Counted from the stretch's first letter, positions 6,393 through 15,883 are shown. The stretch is DNA of 16,204 bases from Stenotrophomonas maltophilia (GCA_002435595.1 DJBL01000157.1:1-16204), one strand, 5' to 3'. The notes: generated by a model not told the origin, from the sequence alone. Made by a program: numbers and translations.

Positions 6393-6586
6393 TCAGCCCA
6401 GAATCCCCGGCAGATCCAGCCCCTTCTCCTTCGCGCATTCCACCGCGATGTCATACCCGGCGTCGGCATGCCGCATCACGCCCGTGGCCGGGTCGTTCCA
6501 CAGCACGCGCGCGATGCGCTTGGCGGCCGCTTCGGTCCCATCGCAGACGATGACCATGCCCGCATGCTGCGAGAAGCCCATGCCGA
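6393..6586 (-). pseudogene. hutU: Detached duplicate of the 3' end of hutU
   Basis: These 194 bases align without gaps to 8360-8553, the true hutU 3' end, with six mismatches. The fragment encodes the last 62 residues of urocanase (from M-G-F-S-Q-H-A-G to L-P-G-I-L-G and the TGA) with no amino-acid change: all six differences are silent. Similarity stops abruptly one base beyond the shared C-C-G motif at 6586, and at the stop codon on the other side. It has no Shine-Dalgarno and lacks the catalytic Arg and Cys, so it cannot be functional. It probably marks the old end of hutU before an accessory segment was joined in. Confidence 0.93.
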
Positions 6587-6831
6587 AGCGAACGGGGAGC
6601 GAACAGGGCGCAGAGCAATGCAGAAGCGGGCGTACGGCAAATCGCGGTGATCCGTCAGCGGTGATGGCGCATGTTGGTCAGCGGCGGGCACTGGGTCAAG
6701 CGGGGCGGGCGCCTACGTGAATGCGTGAATTTCCAATGGCCTGTCGTGAACAGCTCTTAGAATCCAATGAAGCATCAGATATAAGAGCGCCTCGGTCCAC
6801 GCCGACGAAATAGACTTGGATGGGAGGCGCA
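6587..6831. other. Junction DNA between the hutU fragment and the immunity genes
   Basis: No gene is supportable in these 245 bases. A short near-tandem repeat (AGCGAACGGGG then AGCGAACAGGG, about 6587-6609) sits right at the junction with the hutU fragment. A plus-strand frame entering from the fragment stays open for about 25 codons before a TGA, which might be the worn tail of another gene, but I cannot identify it. Confidence 0.4.
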
Positions 6832-7500
6832 ATGGAAGAGGATGAGGATTTCGCGCTCTTCATCGAGAGCTTCGGAGAGGCAACTGAACACGATCCGGCG
6901 CCAGAGACCGCCTTCTCCAAGTGGGCGGGCATCTTGCCTGAATCGCTCTTGAGCTATTGGCGTCGGGATGGATGGGCGAGCTATGGCAATGGACGGCTGT
7001 GGACGGTGAATCCCGAGGACTACGAAGGCCTGATGCACATGTGGTTGGCTGGTACTCCTTTTCCCCTGATCGATACCTACCATGTATTTGCCAGAAGCGG
7101 GTTTGGACGGCTCTACCTGTGCGGTGAAGCATCAGGCGCAGGCGTGAGCATCGATCCGATCCGCAGTGAAGTGTTTGCTCTTCAGAACTGTTTGAGACCC
7201 AAGTCTCTCGCACGGCAGGAGGGGGGCATCAGGGCGTTTTTCGCTTGCGCGGAGCTCGACGACTTTGATCTGATGGATGGGGCCGAAGAGCTGCCTTTTG
7301 ACAGGGTTGTGAGCACTTGCGGGCACTTGATGGCGGATGAGATGTATGGCTTTGAGCCAGCGCTGGTTTGCGGCGGCGAAGTAGCCATTGGCAATCTGCG
7401 CAGGCTCAAGCTTCACCCGCACCTGCATCTGCTGAGGGAGTTCGCCGCGCCTGCGTTTCCACGCTATGCGATTGATGTGAAGCCGCTGGCCCGGAAGTGA
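6832..7500 (+). CDS. GAD-like/DUF1851 protein, probable orphan immunity protein (Tdi type)
   Basis: This 222-residue protein has the layout of GAD-like domain plus DUF1851 proteins. Residues 1-105 show F-G-E-A, L-P-E-S-L-L-S-Y-W-R-R-D-G-W-A-S-Y-G-N-G-R-L-W-T-V-N-P-E-D-Y and the D-T-Y-H-V-F-A-R-S-G-F-G-R-L-Y-L-C-G-E block. The DUF1851 part is about 135-215, with M-Y-G-F-E-P-A-L-V-C-G-G and H-L-H-L-L-R-E-F. The best-known member is Tdi1 of Agrobacterium, which neutralises the type VI DNase effector Tde1 in the cytoplasm. No effector, VgrG or PAAR gene is in view, so this would be an orphan. The ATG at 6832 is preferred over 6820 because GGGAGG (6822-6827) precedes it. GC content is below that of the hut genes, consistent with transfer. 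Confidence 0.8.
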   Translation: MEEDEDFALFIESFGEATEHDPAPETAFSKWAGILPESLLSYWRRDGWASYGNGRLWTVNPEDYEGLMHMWLAGTPFPLIDTYHVFARSGFGRLYLCGEASGAGVSIDPIRSEVFALQNCLRPKSLARQEGGIRAFFACAELDDFDLMDGAEELPFDRVVSTCGHLMADEMYGFEPALVCGGEVAIGNLRRLKLHPHLHLLREFAAPAFPRYAIDVKPLARK

Positions 7501-7520
7501 TTGAAGGCCCAATCATTGAG

Positions 7521-7546
7521 AGCCGATCCCATGCTCGGCTGTCTTT
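7521..7546 (+). terminator. Possible terminator after the GAD-like gene
   Basis: AGCCGA (7521-7526) and TCGGCT (7535-7540) form a 6-bp stem with an 8-nt loop, followed by GTCTTT. It begins 20 bp past the stop at 7500. A second small inverted repeat (GAGCCG 7576-7581 / CGGCTC 7592-7597) follows without a T-run. The rest of 7501-7739 holds nothing I can support. Confidence 0.4.
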
Positions 7547-7739
7547 CGGTCAGGCGTCGTGCAGCCGGGAAAATTGAGCCGAGCAGTTGCACGGCTCCAA
7601 AGAGTTCGGTCGGTAACACTGGTCATGATTGGCGGTTCCTGATGCCAATGCACCGTTGCCAGGGTGCGTGCGTACAATCGGATACCACTGCGCTGATGCA
7701 CCGGTGCAAGTAATGCCAGGTTCCGCCAACGAAGCTGTG

Positions 7740-8198
7740 ATGAAAGACCAACTTCTGGACGAGCTGTTGCGGGCTTCGCGAATGCTTACTTCGGAAGAAG
7801 TTGCTGCATTTGACCGGACGGTTCAGGTGCTATCAGGACTGGAATTATTCAGTCGAGAGCTGGGAGTTCTCTTTTCGATATTCGCCGATGACACTCCGCA
7901 TCATGAAGTCATGTGAGGGCTTCTTCATCTCGTCGAGACAAGTGACAGCGAGATTTTGATTTCTGCGCTTGTCCAATCAGCTCCGTGCATGCATCGCGTG
8001 GCACCAGAATGGTTGGAGACGTTCATCTGCAGTTTGCTGAATAGTGATCTACACAGAGATGTGTTGATTGCCTGCCTGAAGAAGATGGTTTCGACGAAGG
8101 GCGCAGCAGAAGTCGTCTCCTTGATCGAAGCGCTGAAGGACGATGCGTCGAACAGTGTCCGAGTAAGGGTATCGGTGGTCGCTTCGGCACTGATGTAG
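7740..8198 (+). pseudogene. Imm30-like immunity gene interrupted by an in-frame TGA
   Basis: Reading from the ATG at 7740, 58 codons lead to a TGA at 7914-7916. The same frame then stays open for 93 more codons to a TAG at 8196-8198, giving about 152 residues if read through. The joined protein looks like immunity protein 30: a helical N-terminus (M-K-D-Q-L-L-D-E-L-L), D-D-T-P-H-H-E-V-M-[stop]-G-L-L-H-L-V-E, then A-P-E-W-L-E-T-F-I-C-S-L-L-N-S-D. The family normally has Trp where the stop is, so a TGG-to-TGA change is the simplest explanation. Imm30 proteins protect against polymorphic toxins. Start choice is uncertain: ATG 7713 is also in frame and neither has a strong ribosome site. The domain name is from memory of the family pattern. 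Confidence 0.72.
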
Positions 8199-8327
8199 CT
8201 GTGCGAGCGGAGACCAAGGTCGGCATTTACCAGAGCACCCCAACACCAGGGGGAGCGGACAGCAGCAGGTGACACCGGAGTTCCAGGTGGCGCCGGACGA
8301 TGCCTGGCGGCACGGGCAATGCATCGG

Positions 8328-8354
8328 GCGGTGCCGGCCAGCGGCCGGCACCGC
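8328..8354 (-). terminator. Strong hairpin after hutU
   Basis: A perfect 12-bp stem (8328-8339 with 8343-8354) and an AGC loop begin 5 bp past the hutU stop on the minus strand. No T-run follows, so it may protect the 3' end of the mRNA or terminate inefficiently. The detached hutU copy at 6393 has no such hairpin, so similarity ends at the stop codon. The rest of 8199-8327 shows nothing I can support. Confidence 0.6.
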
Positions 8355-8359
8355 TGCGA

Positions 8360-10023
<1,664 letters not shown>

Positions 10024-10027
<4 letters not shown>

Positions 10028-10878
10028 GCGGCGCTCCGGTTCGTAGCAAATGCAAGGCAGGCGTTGAGCACCTGCGCCAGGGTGTGGCGCAGCGGTGCGG
10101 CGTGGTCGGGGTCCAGCGGGGTGGGCCAGCTGTGTTCATCCACCTGGTCCGCAGCCGGTTCGTGCATGTAGCCGCGGCAGGCCAGCTCCATCTGCAGGCT
10201 GTGCACGCCACCGGGGATGTCGCTGTAATGGCGGGTGATCCAGCCGCCCTTGAAGCGGCCGTTGCGCACGTGGGACAGGCCGCTGATCGTCAGCAGGTTT
10301 TCCACCACGTCGCTGAGCGTGTTGTCGCAGGAGGTATCCACCGCACCCGATGGGCCGGCGGTGCCGAGGTTGAACTGCGGCAGCTCACCGTCGAACAGGT
10401 GCGGGATATGCGAGCGGATCGAGTGCGCGTCATACACCACCACCGTGGCGTGGTGCTGGCGCAGGCGCGCGATCTGCGCGGCCAGCGCGTCGTGGTACGG
10501 CGCGAAATAGGCATCGCGGCGGCGCGCGATCTCCGCCTCGTCCGGCTCGCTGCCCGGGCGGTACAGGGGCTGGTTGTCGAAGGTGGTCAGCGGGCACAGG
10601 CCGGTGGTGTTCTGGCCCGGGTACAGCGATACGCCACTGGGGTCGCGGTTGAGGTCGATCACCGAACGCGAGATCGCCGAGCGCACCGTGGTCGCCCCCA
10701 TGCCGCGGGCGAAGTCGTACAGCTCGTGCACCCACCAGTCGGCATCGCGGCGCGCCAGCCACGGCGAGTGGTAGCGGTCGATCAGGTCATGCGGCAGCTC
10801 GCTGCCGGTATGCGGGAAGCTGACGATCAGCGGCGCATCGCCCTCGTGCACCTGCAGCCAGTCGGGGGGCGTGGTCAT
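10024..10878 (-). CDS. hutG: N-formylglutamate amidohydrolase (deformylase)
   Basis: This 284-residue cytoplasmic metalloenzyme hydrolyses N-formyl-L-glutamate to glutamate and formate, the last step of the five-step Hut pathway, and so works with HutF. Family marks: S-F-P-H-T-G-S-E-L-P-H near residues 20-30; D-W-W-V-H-E-L-Y-D-F-A; S-R-S-V-I-D-L-N-R-D-P-S-G-V-S-L-Y-P-G-Q-N-T-T-G; and V-V-V-Y-D-A-H-S-I-R-S, with His/Asp residues of a Zn site. It is the formylglutamate-type HutG, not the arginase-like formiminoglutamase. The ATG at 10878 overlaps the hutH stop (ATGA) and its own TGA overlaps the hutU ATG, so translation is coupled on both sides. A longer frame from 11379 runs through hutH and is rejected. 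Confidence 0.95.
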
Positions 10879-12416
10879 GCCAGCGACTCCACCTGCGGCA
10901 GCAGGTCGGCCAGGCCCTCGGCCAGCGCACCGCTGCGCACCAGGGCGGTGGCGGCCACCATGTCCGGGTGGAAGTAGCGGTCGTCCTGCAGCGTCGGCAC
11001 CTGTGCACGCAGGCGCGCACGCACTGCTTCGAGGGCGTCGCTGGAGCGCAGCGGGGCGTGGAAGTCGCAGCCCTGCGCGGCGGCCAGCAGTTCGATCCCG
11101 ACCACGTTGGCCGCGTTTTCGGCCATCGCCAGCAGACGGCGCGCACCGTGCGCGGCCATCGACACATGGTCCTCCTGGTTGGCCGAGGTCGGAATCGAAT
11201 CGACGCTGGCCGGGTAGGCGCGCTGCTTGTTTTCCGAGACCAGCGCGGCGGCGGTCACCTGCGGAATCATGAAGCCCGAGTTCAGGCCCGGCTTGGGGGT
11301 GAGGAAGGCGGGCAGGCCGGACAGGGCCGGGTCGACCAGCATCGCGGTGCGGCGTTCGCTGATCGAGCCGATCTCGCACACCGCCATGGCCAGCATGTCC
11401 GCGGCGAAAGCGACCGGCTCGGCATGGAAGTTGCCGCCGCTCAGCGCTTCGTTGGTATCGGTGAACACCAGCGGATTGTCGGACACGCCGTTGGCTTCGA
11501 TCGCCAGCGTGGTCGCCGCCTGGCGCATCACGTCGAACGCCGCGCCCATCACCTGCGGCTGGCAGCGCAGGCAGTACGGGTCCTGCACGCGGACATCGTT
11601 GTCGCGGTGCGATTCACGGATCGCCGAGCCCTGCATCAGGGTGCGCAGCGTGGCCGCGGTGGCGATCTGGCCGCGCTGGCCGCGGATGGCGTGGATGCGC
11701 GGGTCGAACGGGGTGTCCGAGCCCTTTGCCGCTTCCACCGACAGCGCGCCGGTCACCAGCGCGGCCTGGAACACGGTGGTGATCTCGAACAGCCCCGCCA
11801 GTGCGTAGGCGGTGGAGTACTGGGTGCCGTTGAGCAGGGCCAGGCCCTCCTTGGCGCCCAGCACCAGCGGGGTCAGGCCGAGCCGCGCCAGCGCTTCGGC
11901 GGCGGGCAGGCGCTCACCGTTCAAGAACGCTTCGCCCACGCCGATCATCACGCTGGCCAGGTGTGACAGCGGGGCCAGGTCGCCGGAGGCGCCCACCGAG
12001 CCCTGGCACGGGATCACCGGCACGATGTCGTGCTGCAGGAAGGCTTCCAGCAGGGCCAGGGTCTGCGGGCGGATGCCGGAGGCGCCCTGGGCCAGGCTGG
12101 TCAGCTTGAGCGCCATCATCAACCGCACCACCGGCGCCGGCATCGGTTCGCCCACGCCAGCGGCGTGCGAGAGCACGATATTGCGCTGCAGGGTTTCCAG
12201 GTCCTCGCGCTCGATGCGCACGCTGGCCAGCTTGCCAAAGCCGGTGTTGATGCCGTACACCGGCGCGCCCTTGGCCACGATATCGGCCACGGTCTGCGCA
12301 CTGCGCAGTACGGCCGCGGCCGAGGCCGGGTCCAGGCGCACGCGCGCGCCGGCAAAGATCGCGCGCCATTGCGCCAGCGTCACCGCGCCGGGCTGCAGGG
12401 TCAGGGTAGTGCTCAT
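10875..12416 (-). CDS. hutH: Histidine ammonia-lyase (histidase)
   Basis: This 513-residue enzyme eliminates ammonia from L-histidine to give trans-urocanate, the first step of catabolism. It is cytoplasmic and tetrameric in known members. The MIO electrophile forms from Ala143-Ser144-Gly145 in G-S-V-G-A-S-G-D-L-A-P-L, matching Ala142-Ser143-Gly144 of the Pseudomonas enzyme. Tyr54 in V-Y-G-I-N-T-G-F-G is the expected catalytic Tyr. The C-terminal Q-E-D-H-V-S-M block is present. Length fits the family (about 510). The ATG at 12416 has GGAG upstream and gives the usual N-terminus; an in-frame extension to 12623 would overlap hutI. It lies 23 bp after hutI and overlaps hutG by 4 bp. Confidence 0.97.
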   Translation of the reverse strand: MSTTLTLQPGAVTLAQWRAIFAGARVRLDPASAAAVLRSAQTVADIVAKGAPVYGINTGFGKLASVRIEREDLETLQRNIVLSHAAGVGEPMPAPVVRLMMALKLTSLAQGASGIRPQTLALLEAFLQHDIVPVIPCQGSVGASGDLAPLSHLASVMIGVGEAFLNGERLPAAEALARLGLTPLVLGAKEGLALLNGTQYSTAYALAGLFEITTVFQAALVTGALSVEAAKGSDTPFDPRIHAIRGQRGQIATAATLRTLMQGSAIRESHRDNDVRVQDPYCLRCQPQVMGAAFDVMRQAATTLAIEANGVSDNPLVFTDTNEALSGGNFHAEPVAFAADMLAMAVCEIGSISERRTAMLVDPALSGLPAFLTPKPGLNSGFMIPQVTAAALVSENKQRAYPASVDSIPTSANQEDHVSMAAHGARRLLAMAENAANVVGIELLAAAQGCDFHAPLRSSDALEAVRARLRAQVPTLQDDRYFHPDMVAATALVRSGALAEGLADLLPQVESLA

Positions 12417-12439
12417 GGAATCTCCAGACATCACAGGAA

Positions 12440-13639
12440 TCAGACGGATACGCCGCGCATCACGCGCGCGTGCAGGGGGTTCAAGCCCATGCGGTACACC
12501 AGGTCGGCAGGCGCCTGGATGTCCCACACGGCCAGGTTGCAGTCCAGGCCCACCGCCAGCCGGCCCACGCGGTCGGCGCGGCCCAGCGCGCGCGCCGCCT
12601 CGCGGGTGAAGCCGGCGATGCACTCCTGCACGGTCATGCGGAACAGGGTGGCGGCCATGTTCATGGCCAGCAGCGGGCTGGTCAGTGGCGAAGTGCCGGG
12701 GTTGGAATCGGTGGCCAGCGCCAGCGGCACCCCGGCCGCACGCAGCGCCGGAATCGGGGGCAGGGTGGTATCGCGGGTGAAATAGAACGCGCCTGGCAGC
12801 AGCACCGCCACGGTGCCGGCGGCTGCCATCGCCGCGATGCCCTCCGCATCCAGGTGTTCGATATGGTCGGCCGACAACGCGCCGTGGCGCGCGGCCAGCG
12901 CCGCGCCGTGCTGGTTGCTCAGTTGTTCGGCGTGGATCTTGATCGCCAACCCGTGCTGCCGGGCGGCGAGGAACACCTGTTCGGCCTGCGCGGCGCTGAA
13001 GGCGATGTTCTCGCAGAACACATCCACCGCCTCGGCCAGCCCGGCGGCGGCAACGGCCGGAATCATCACGCTGCAGACCTCGTCGATGTAGTCCTGCGCC
13101 TGTCGGCCCGGCGGGATTGCATGCGCGCCCAGGAAGGTCGGCACGATCTCCACCGCGCGCAGGCGGCCCAGCTCGCGGGCCACGCGCAACTGCTTGGTTT
13201 CATCGTCCAGGCTCAGCCCGTAGCCGGACTTGATCTCCACGGTGGTGATGCCTTCACCCAGCATCGCATCCAGGCGCGGCAGGGTGGCGGCGATCAGCTC
13301 GGCCTCGCTGGCCGCGCGGGTGGCGCGCACGGTGGAGACGATGCCGCCACCGGCGCGGGCGATATCGGCGTAGCTCACCCCCTGCAGGCGCTGCTCGAAC
13401 TCGCCGGCGCGGTTGCCCGCGTACACCAGGTGGGTATGGCAATCGACCAGCCCGGGGCTGATCCAGCGGCCGCCGCAATCGATACGCTGCGCCGGCTGCA
13501 GGTGCGCCGCGGATGCGGCCGCGCCCACGTGCACGATGCGACCGTCGGTGGCGGCGATCACCCCGTCCTCGATCACGCCCAGGCCGGGGCCGTCCACGGT
13601 GATCAGGTTGGCGTGGTACCAGAGGGTGTCACAGTGCAT
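12440..13639 (-). CDS. hutI: Imidazolonepropionase
   Basis: This 399-residue amidohydrolase-superfamily enzyme hydrolyses 4-imidazolone-5-propionate to N-formimino-L-glutamate (step 3) with one metal ion. Visible: a small beta domain at both termini (L-I-T-V-D-G-P-G; G-L-D-C-N-L-A-V-W-D), metal ligands His68/His70 in P-G-L-V-D-C-H-T-H-L-V-Y-A-G-N-R, G-Y-G-L-S-L-D-D-E, K-I-H-A-E-Q-L-S-N-Q and A-T-D-S-N-P-G-T-S. I choose the ATG at 13639 because M-H-C-D-T-L-W fits the family start; an in-frame GTG at 13651 is possible and neither has a strong ribosome site. It is the first gene of hutIHGU, transcribed from the divergent promoter region that contains the HutC-like operator. Confidence 0.95.
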   Translation of the reverse strand: MHCDTLWYHANLITVDGPGLGVIEDGVIAATDGRIVHVGAAASAAHLQPAQRIDCGGRWISPGLVDCHTHLVYAGNRAGEFEQRLQGVSYADIARAGGGIVSTVRATRAASEAELIAATLPRLDAMLGEGITTVEIKSGYGLSLDDETKQLRVARELGRLRAVEIVPTFLGAHAIPPGRQAQDYIDEVCSVMIPAVAAAGLAEAVDVFCENIAFSAAQAEQVFLAARQHGLAIKIHAEQLSNQHGAALAARHGALSADHIEHLDAEGIAAMAAAGTVAVLLPGAFYFTRDTTLPPIPALRAAGVPLALATDSNPGTSPLTSPLLAMNMAATLFRMTVQECIAGFTREAARALGRADRVGRLAVGLDCNLAVWDIQAPADLVYRMGLNPLHARVMRGVSV

Positions 13640-13661
13640 GGCAGCAACCACTTCGGCTCAT

Positions 13662-13674
13662 ATGTCTATACAAT
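13662..13674. promoter_or_regulatory. HutC-like operator overlapping divergent -10 elements
   Basis: The plus strand reads ATGTCTATACAAT. Its core TGTCTATACA is an imperfect inverted repeat of TGTATAGACA, close to the TGTA-N2-TACA-type sites bound by HutC repressors. It is an AT-rich island in very GC-rich DNA and lies in the 63 bp between the hutI and hutF starts. It overlaps -10-like hexamers in both directions (TACAAT at 13669-13674 plus; TATATT at 13677-13672 minus). Repression relieved by urocanate is expected from the family. Confidence 0.7.
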
Positions 13675-13702
13675 ATAGGCGCCTCTTCCGGGATGTCCAG
13701 TG

Positions 13703-15082
13703 ATGCCAGCCCCCCCTGCCGCGCCGCTTGTTTTCCACGCCGCCCACGCGCTGCTGCCGCAGGGTTGGGCCGGTGATGTGCGCATCGTCTGCGCTGACGG
13801 TCGCCTCAGCGAAGTCAGCACCGGGGTCCCGGCCCAGCCCGGCGACACCCGCCTGGCCATCGCGCTGCCGGGCCTGGGCAACCTGCACAGCCACGCCTTC
13901 CAGCGCGGCATGGCCGGGCTGACCGAGATCGGCGGCAACAGCGGGGACAGCTTCTGGAGCTGGCGCGAGCTGATGTACCGTTTCCTGGCCCACCTGCAGC
14001 CGGACGCGGTGCAGGCCATCGCCGAGCAGGCCTACGTGGAGATGCTCGAATCGGGCTTCACCCGCGTGGGCGAGTTCCACTACCTGCACCATGCCGCCGA
14101 TGGCACCGCGTACGCCAACCGCGCCGAGATGGCCGAGCGCATCGCCGCGGCCGCGCAGGGCAGTGGCATCGGCCTGACCCTGCTGCCGGTGTTTTACGCG
14201 CATGCCGATTTCGGTGGTGCCGCGCCCAACCCCGCGCAGCGCCGGCTCATCCACGACGTGGACGGTTTTGCCGCCCTGCTGCAGGGCTGCACCCGGGCAC
14301 TGTCCGGCCTGGACGACGCCGTGCTCGGCATCGCCCCGCACAGCCTGCGCGCGGTTACCGGCGAGGAACTTCACGCACTGCTGCCGCTTGCCACCGGCCC
14401 GGTGCACATCCACATTGCCGAGCAGACCCGCGAGGTGGATGCCTGCGTGGCCTGGAGCGGCCTGCGCCCGGTGCGCTGGCTGTACGAACATGCCGGCGTG
14501 GACGAACGCTGGTGCCTGGTGCATGCCACCCACGTGGACGAGGACGAAGTACGGCGCATCCTCGCCAGCCGCGCGGTGGTGGGGCTGTGCCCGATCACCG
14601 AAGCCAACCTCGGCGACGGCCTGTTCCCGATGCAGGCCTTCGCGCGTGCCGGCGGGCGCTTCGGCGTGGGCAGCGATTCCAACGTGCTCATCGATGCGGC
14701 CGAAGAGCTGCGCCTGCTCGAGTACGGCCAGCGCCTCACCCTGCGGGGCCGCAATGTGCTGGCCCCCGGTGCGGACCAGTCCAGCGGCCGCTGGTTGTTC
14801 GAGCAGTCGCTGCACGGCGCCGGCCAGGCGCTGGGCGTGGCCACCGGGTTGCAGGTGGGCGCCCCGGCCGACGTGGTCGAACTGGACCCCGGCCATCCGG
14901 CGCTGATCGCCCGCGATGGCGATGCCTTGCTTGACAGCTGGGTGTTCGCCGCACGTAATGGCGCGGTGCGTTCGGTGTGGCGCCAGGGTCGCCAGCTGGT
15001 CCATCAGGGTCGTCACCTGCAGCGTGATGCCGTGGCCGCCCGTTTCGCCCGCGCCTTGCGCACGTTGTTGTCGGCCGGCTGA
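13703..15082 (+). CDS. hutF: Formimidoylglutamate deiminase
   Basis: This 459-residue amidohydrolase converts N-formimino-L-glutamate to N-formyl-L-glutamate and ammonia (step 4). Its presence shows the five-step HutF-HutG route rather than direct formiminoglutamase. Marks: H-S-H-A-F-Q-R-G-M-A-G with metal ligands His62 and His64; F-W-S-W-R-E-L-M-Y-R; G-F-T-R-V-G-E-F-H-Y-L-H-H; H-I-H-I-A-E-Q with further ligands; V-H-A-T-H; and G-S-D-S-N-V. Length fits the family (about 450-460). The start is ambiguous between the ATG at 13703 and an adjacent GTG at 13700, with GGGA about ten bases upstream. It is divergent from hutI and shares its operator region. hutC follows 30 bp downstream. Confidence 0.95.
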   Translation: MPAPPAAPLVFHAAHALLPQGWAGDVRIVCADGRLSEVSTGVPAQPGDTRLAIALPGLGNLHSHAFQRGMAGLTEIGGNSGDSFWSWRELMYRFLAHLQPDAVQAIAEQAYVEMLESGFTRVGEFHYLHHAADGTAYANRAEMAERIAAAAQGSGIGLTLLPVFYAHADFGGAAPNPAQRRLIHDVDGFAALLQGCTRALSGLDDAVLGIAPHSLRAVTGEELHALLPLATGPVHIHIAEQTREVDACVAWSGLRPVRWLYEHAGVDERWCLVHATHVDEDEVRRILASRAVVGLCPITEANLGDGLFPMQAFARAGGRFGVGSDSNVLIDAAEELRLLEYGQRLTLRGRNVLAPGADQSSGRWLFEQSLHGAGQALGVATGLQVGAPADVVELDPGHPALIARDGDALLDSWVFAARNGAVRSVWRQGRQLVHQGRHLQRDAVAARFARALRTLLSAG

Positions 15083-15112
15083 GTGCCGGTCGCACCCATC
15101 CAGGACTCCCGA

Positions 15113-15841
15113 GTGACGGGCAAGAAAGCAGAAACCCTCAACCAGCGCATCCGCGCCGATCTGGAAAGCCGCATTCTCAGTGGTCAATGGGAGCCGGGTT
15201 TCCGTATCCCCTACGAGCACGAACTGATGGAGCAGTACGGCTGCTCGCGGATGACCGTGAACAAGGTGCTCACCGCGCTGGCCGAGAGCGGCATGATCGA
15301 GCGCCGCCGCCGTGCCGGTTCGTTCGTGGCCCGGCAGCCGCCGCACCTGGAACAGGTGGCGCTGGAAATCCCGGATATCGCCATGGCCGTCGGCGCGCGC
15401 GGCCACGTGTACGGCTATCAGTTGCTGGAGCGGGCCTATCGGCCGCCGCGCCCGCAGGCCGAGGAAGAAATCGCGTTGTCCGGCGGCCACGATCTGCTGG
15501 CCATCCGCTGCCTGCACCGCGCCGACGGCCGGCCATTCGCGCTGGAACACCGCCTGATCAGCCCGGTCGGCGTGCCCGAGGTACTGGAGGTGGACTTCCA
15601 GACCACCGCGCCGGGCAGCTGGCTGCTGCAGAACGTGTCCTGGACGCGGGCCCAGCACCGGATCAGCGCCTGGGGCGCCGATGACGCGGCCGCGGCCCTG
15701 CTGGAGGTCAAACCGGGCACTGCCTGCCTGGTGATCGACCGCCTCACCTGGCGCGGCGAACAGCCCATCACCTGCGTACGCCAGATGTTCCTGGGCGATG
15801 CCTGGGACCTGGTTGCCAGGTTCGCCCCCGGCGCGCGTTGA
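15113..15841 (+). CDS. hutC: HutC-type GntR-family repressor of histidine utilisation
   Basis: This 242-residue regulator belongs to the HutC subfamily of GntR. Residues about 9-75 are the winged helix-turn-helix (L-N-Q-R-I-R-A-D-L...P-Y-E-H-E-L-M-E-Q-Y-G-C-S-R-M-T-V-N-K-V-L). Residues about 100-238 are the UTRA effector domain, which in HutC binds urocanate and releases DNA. I prefer the GTG at 15113 because AGGA (15102-15105) precedes it at seven bases; an in-frame GTG at 15083, right after the hutF stop, has no ribosome site and adds ten unconserved residues. Co-transcription with hutF makes the repressor likely to control its own synthesis through the operator at 13662-13674. Confidence 0.93.
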   Translation: MTGKKAETLNQRIRADLESRILSGQWEPGFRIPYEHELMEQYGCSRMTVNKVLTALAESGMIERRRRAGSFVARQPPHLEQVALEIPDIAMAVGARGHVYGYQLLERAYRPPRPQAEEEIALSGGHDLLAIRCLHRADGRPFALEHRLISPVGVPEVLEVDFQTTAPGSWLLQNVSWTRAQHRISAWGADDAAAALLEVKPGTACLVIDRLTWRGEQPITCVRQMFLGDAWDLVARFAPGAR

Positions 15842-15859
15842 CGCCGGCTGCCGGACGTA

Positions 15860-15878
15860 CCCGGCCTCAGCGGCCGGG
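15860..15878. terminator. Hairpin between hutC and the convergent gene
   Basis: CCCGGCC (15860-15866) and GGCCGGG (15872-15878) form a perfect 7-bp stem with a TCAGC loop, 18 bp after the hutC stop and 5 bp from the stop of the minus-strand gene. It could serve both genes as a terminator, although no T-run is present. Confidence 0.5.
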
Positions 15879-15883
15879 TCGGA

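Noticed and set aside
5784..6469. Several overlapping open frames of 110-150 codons on both strands across the REP array, with repeated H-P-W-G-G-S-T and C-N-E-R-P peptides.
   Set aside because: They are translations of the tandem SMAG units; the frames exist only because the repeat contains few stops, they have no ribosome sites, and both strands look equally coding.
6687..6696. Another FNR half-site near CTGGGTCAAG, before the GAD-like gene.
   Set aside because: Only one arm (GTCAA) is present; the opposite TTGAN arm is missing, so it is not a box.
7914..7916. Selenocysteine or another recoded UGA in the Imm30-like gene.
   Set aside because: The family residue is Trp, there is no evident downstream hairpin of SECIS type, and immunity proteins of this kind are not selenoproteins; a nonsense mutation is simpler.
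13658..15658. A 666-codon minus-strand open frame.
   Set aside because: It is antisense to hutF and hutC, both of which show family motifs on the plus strand.
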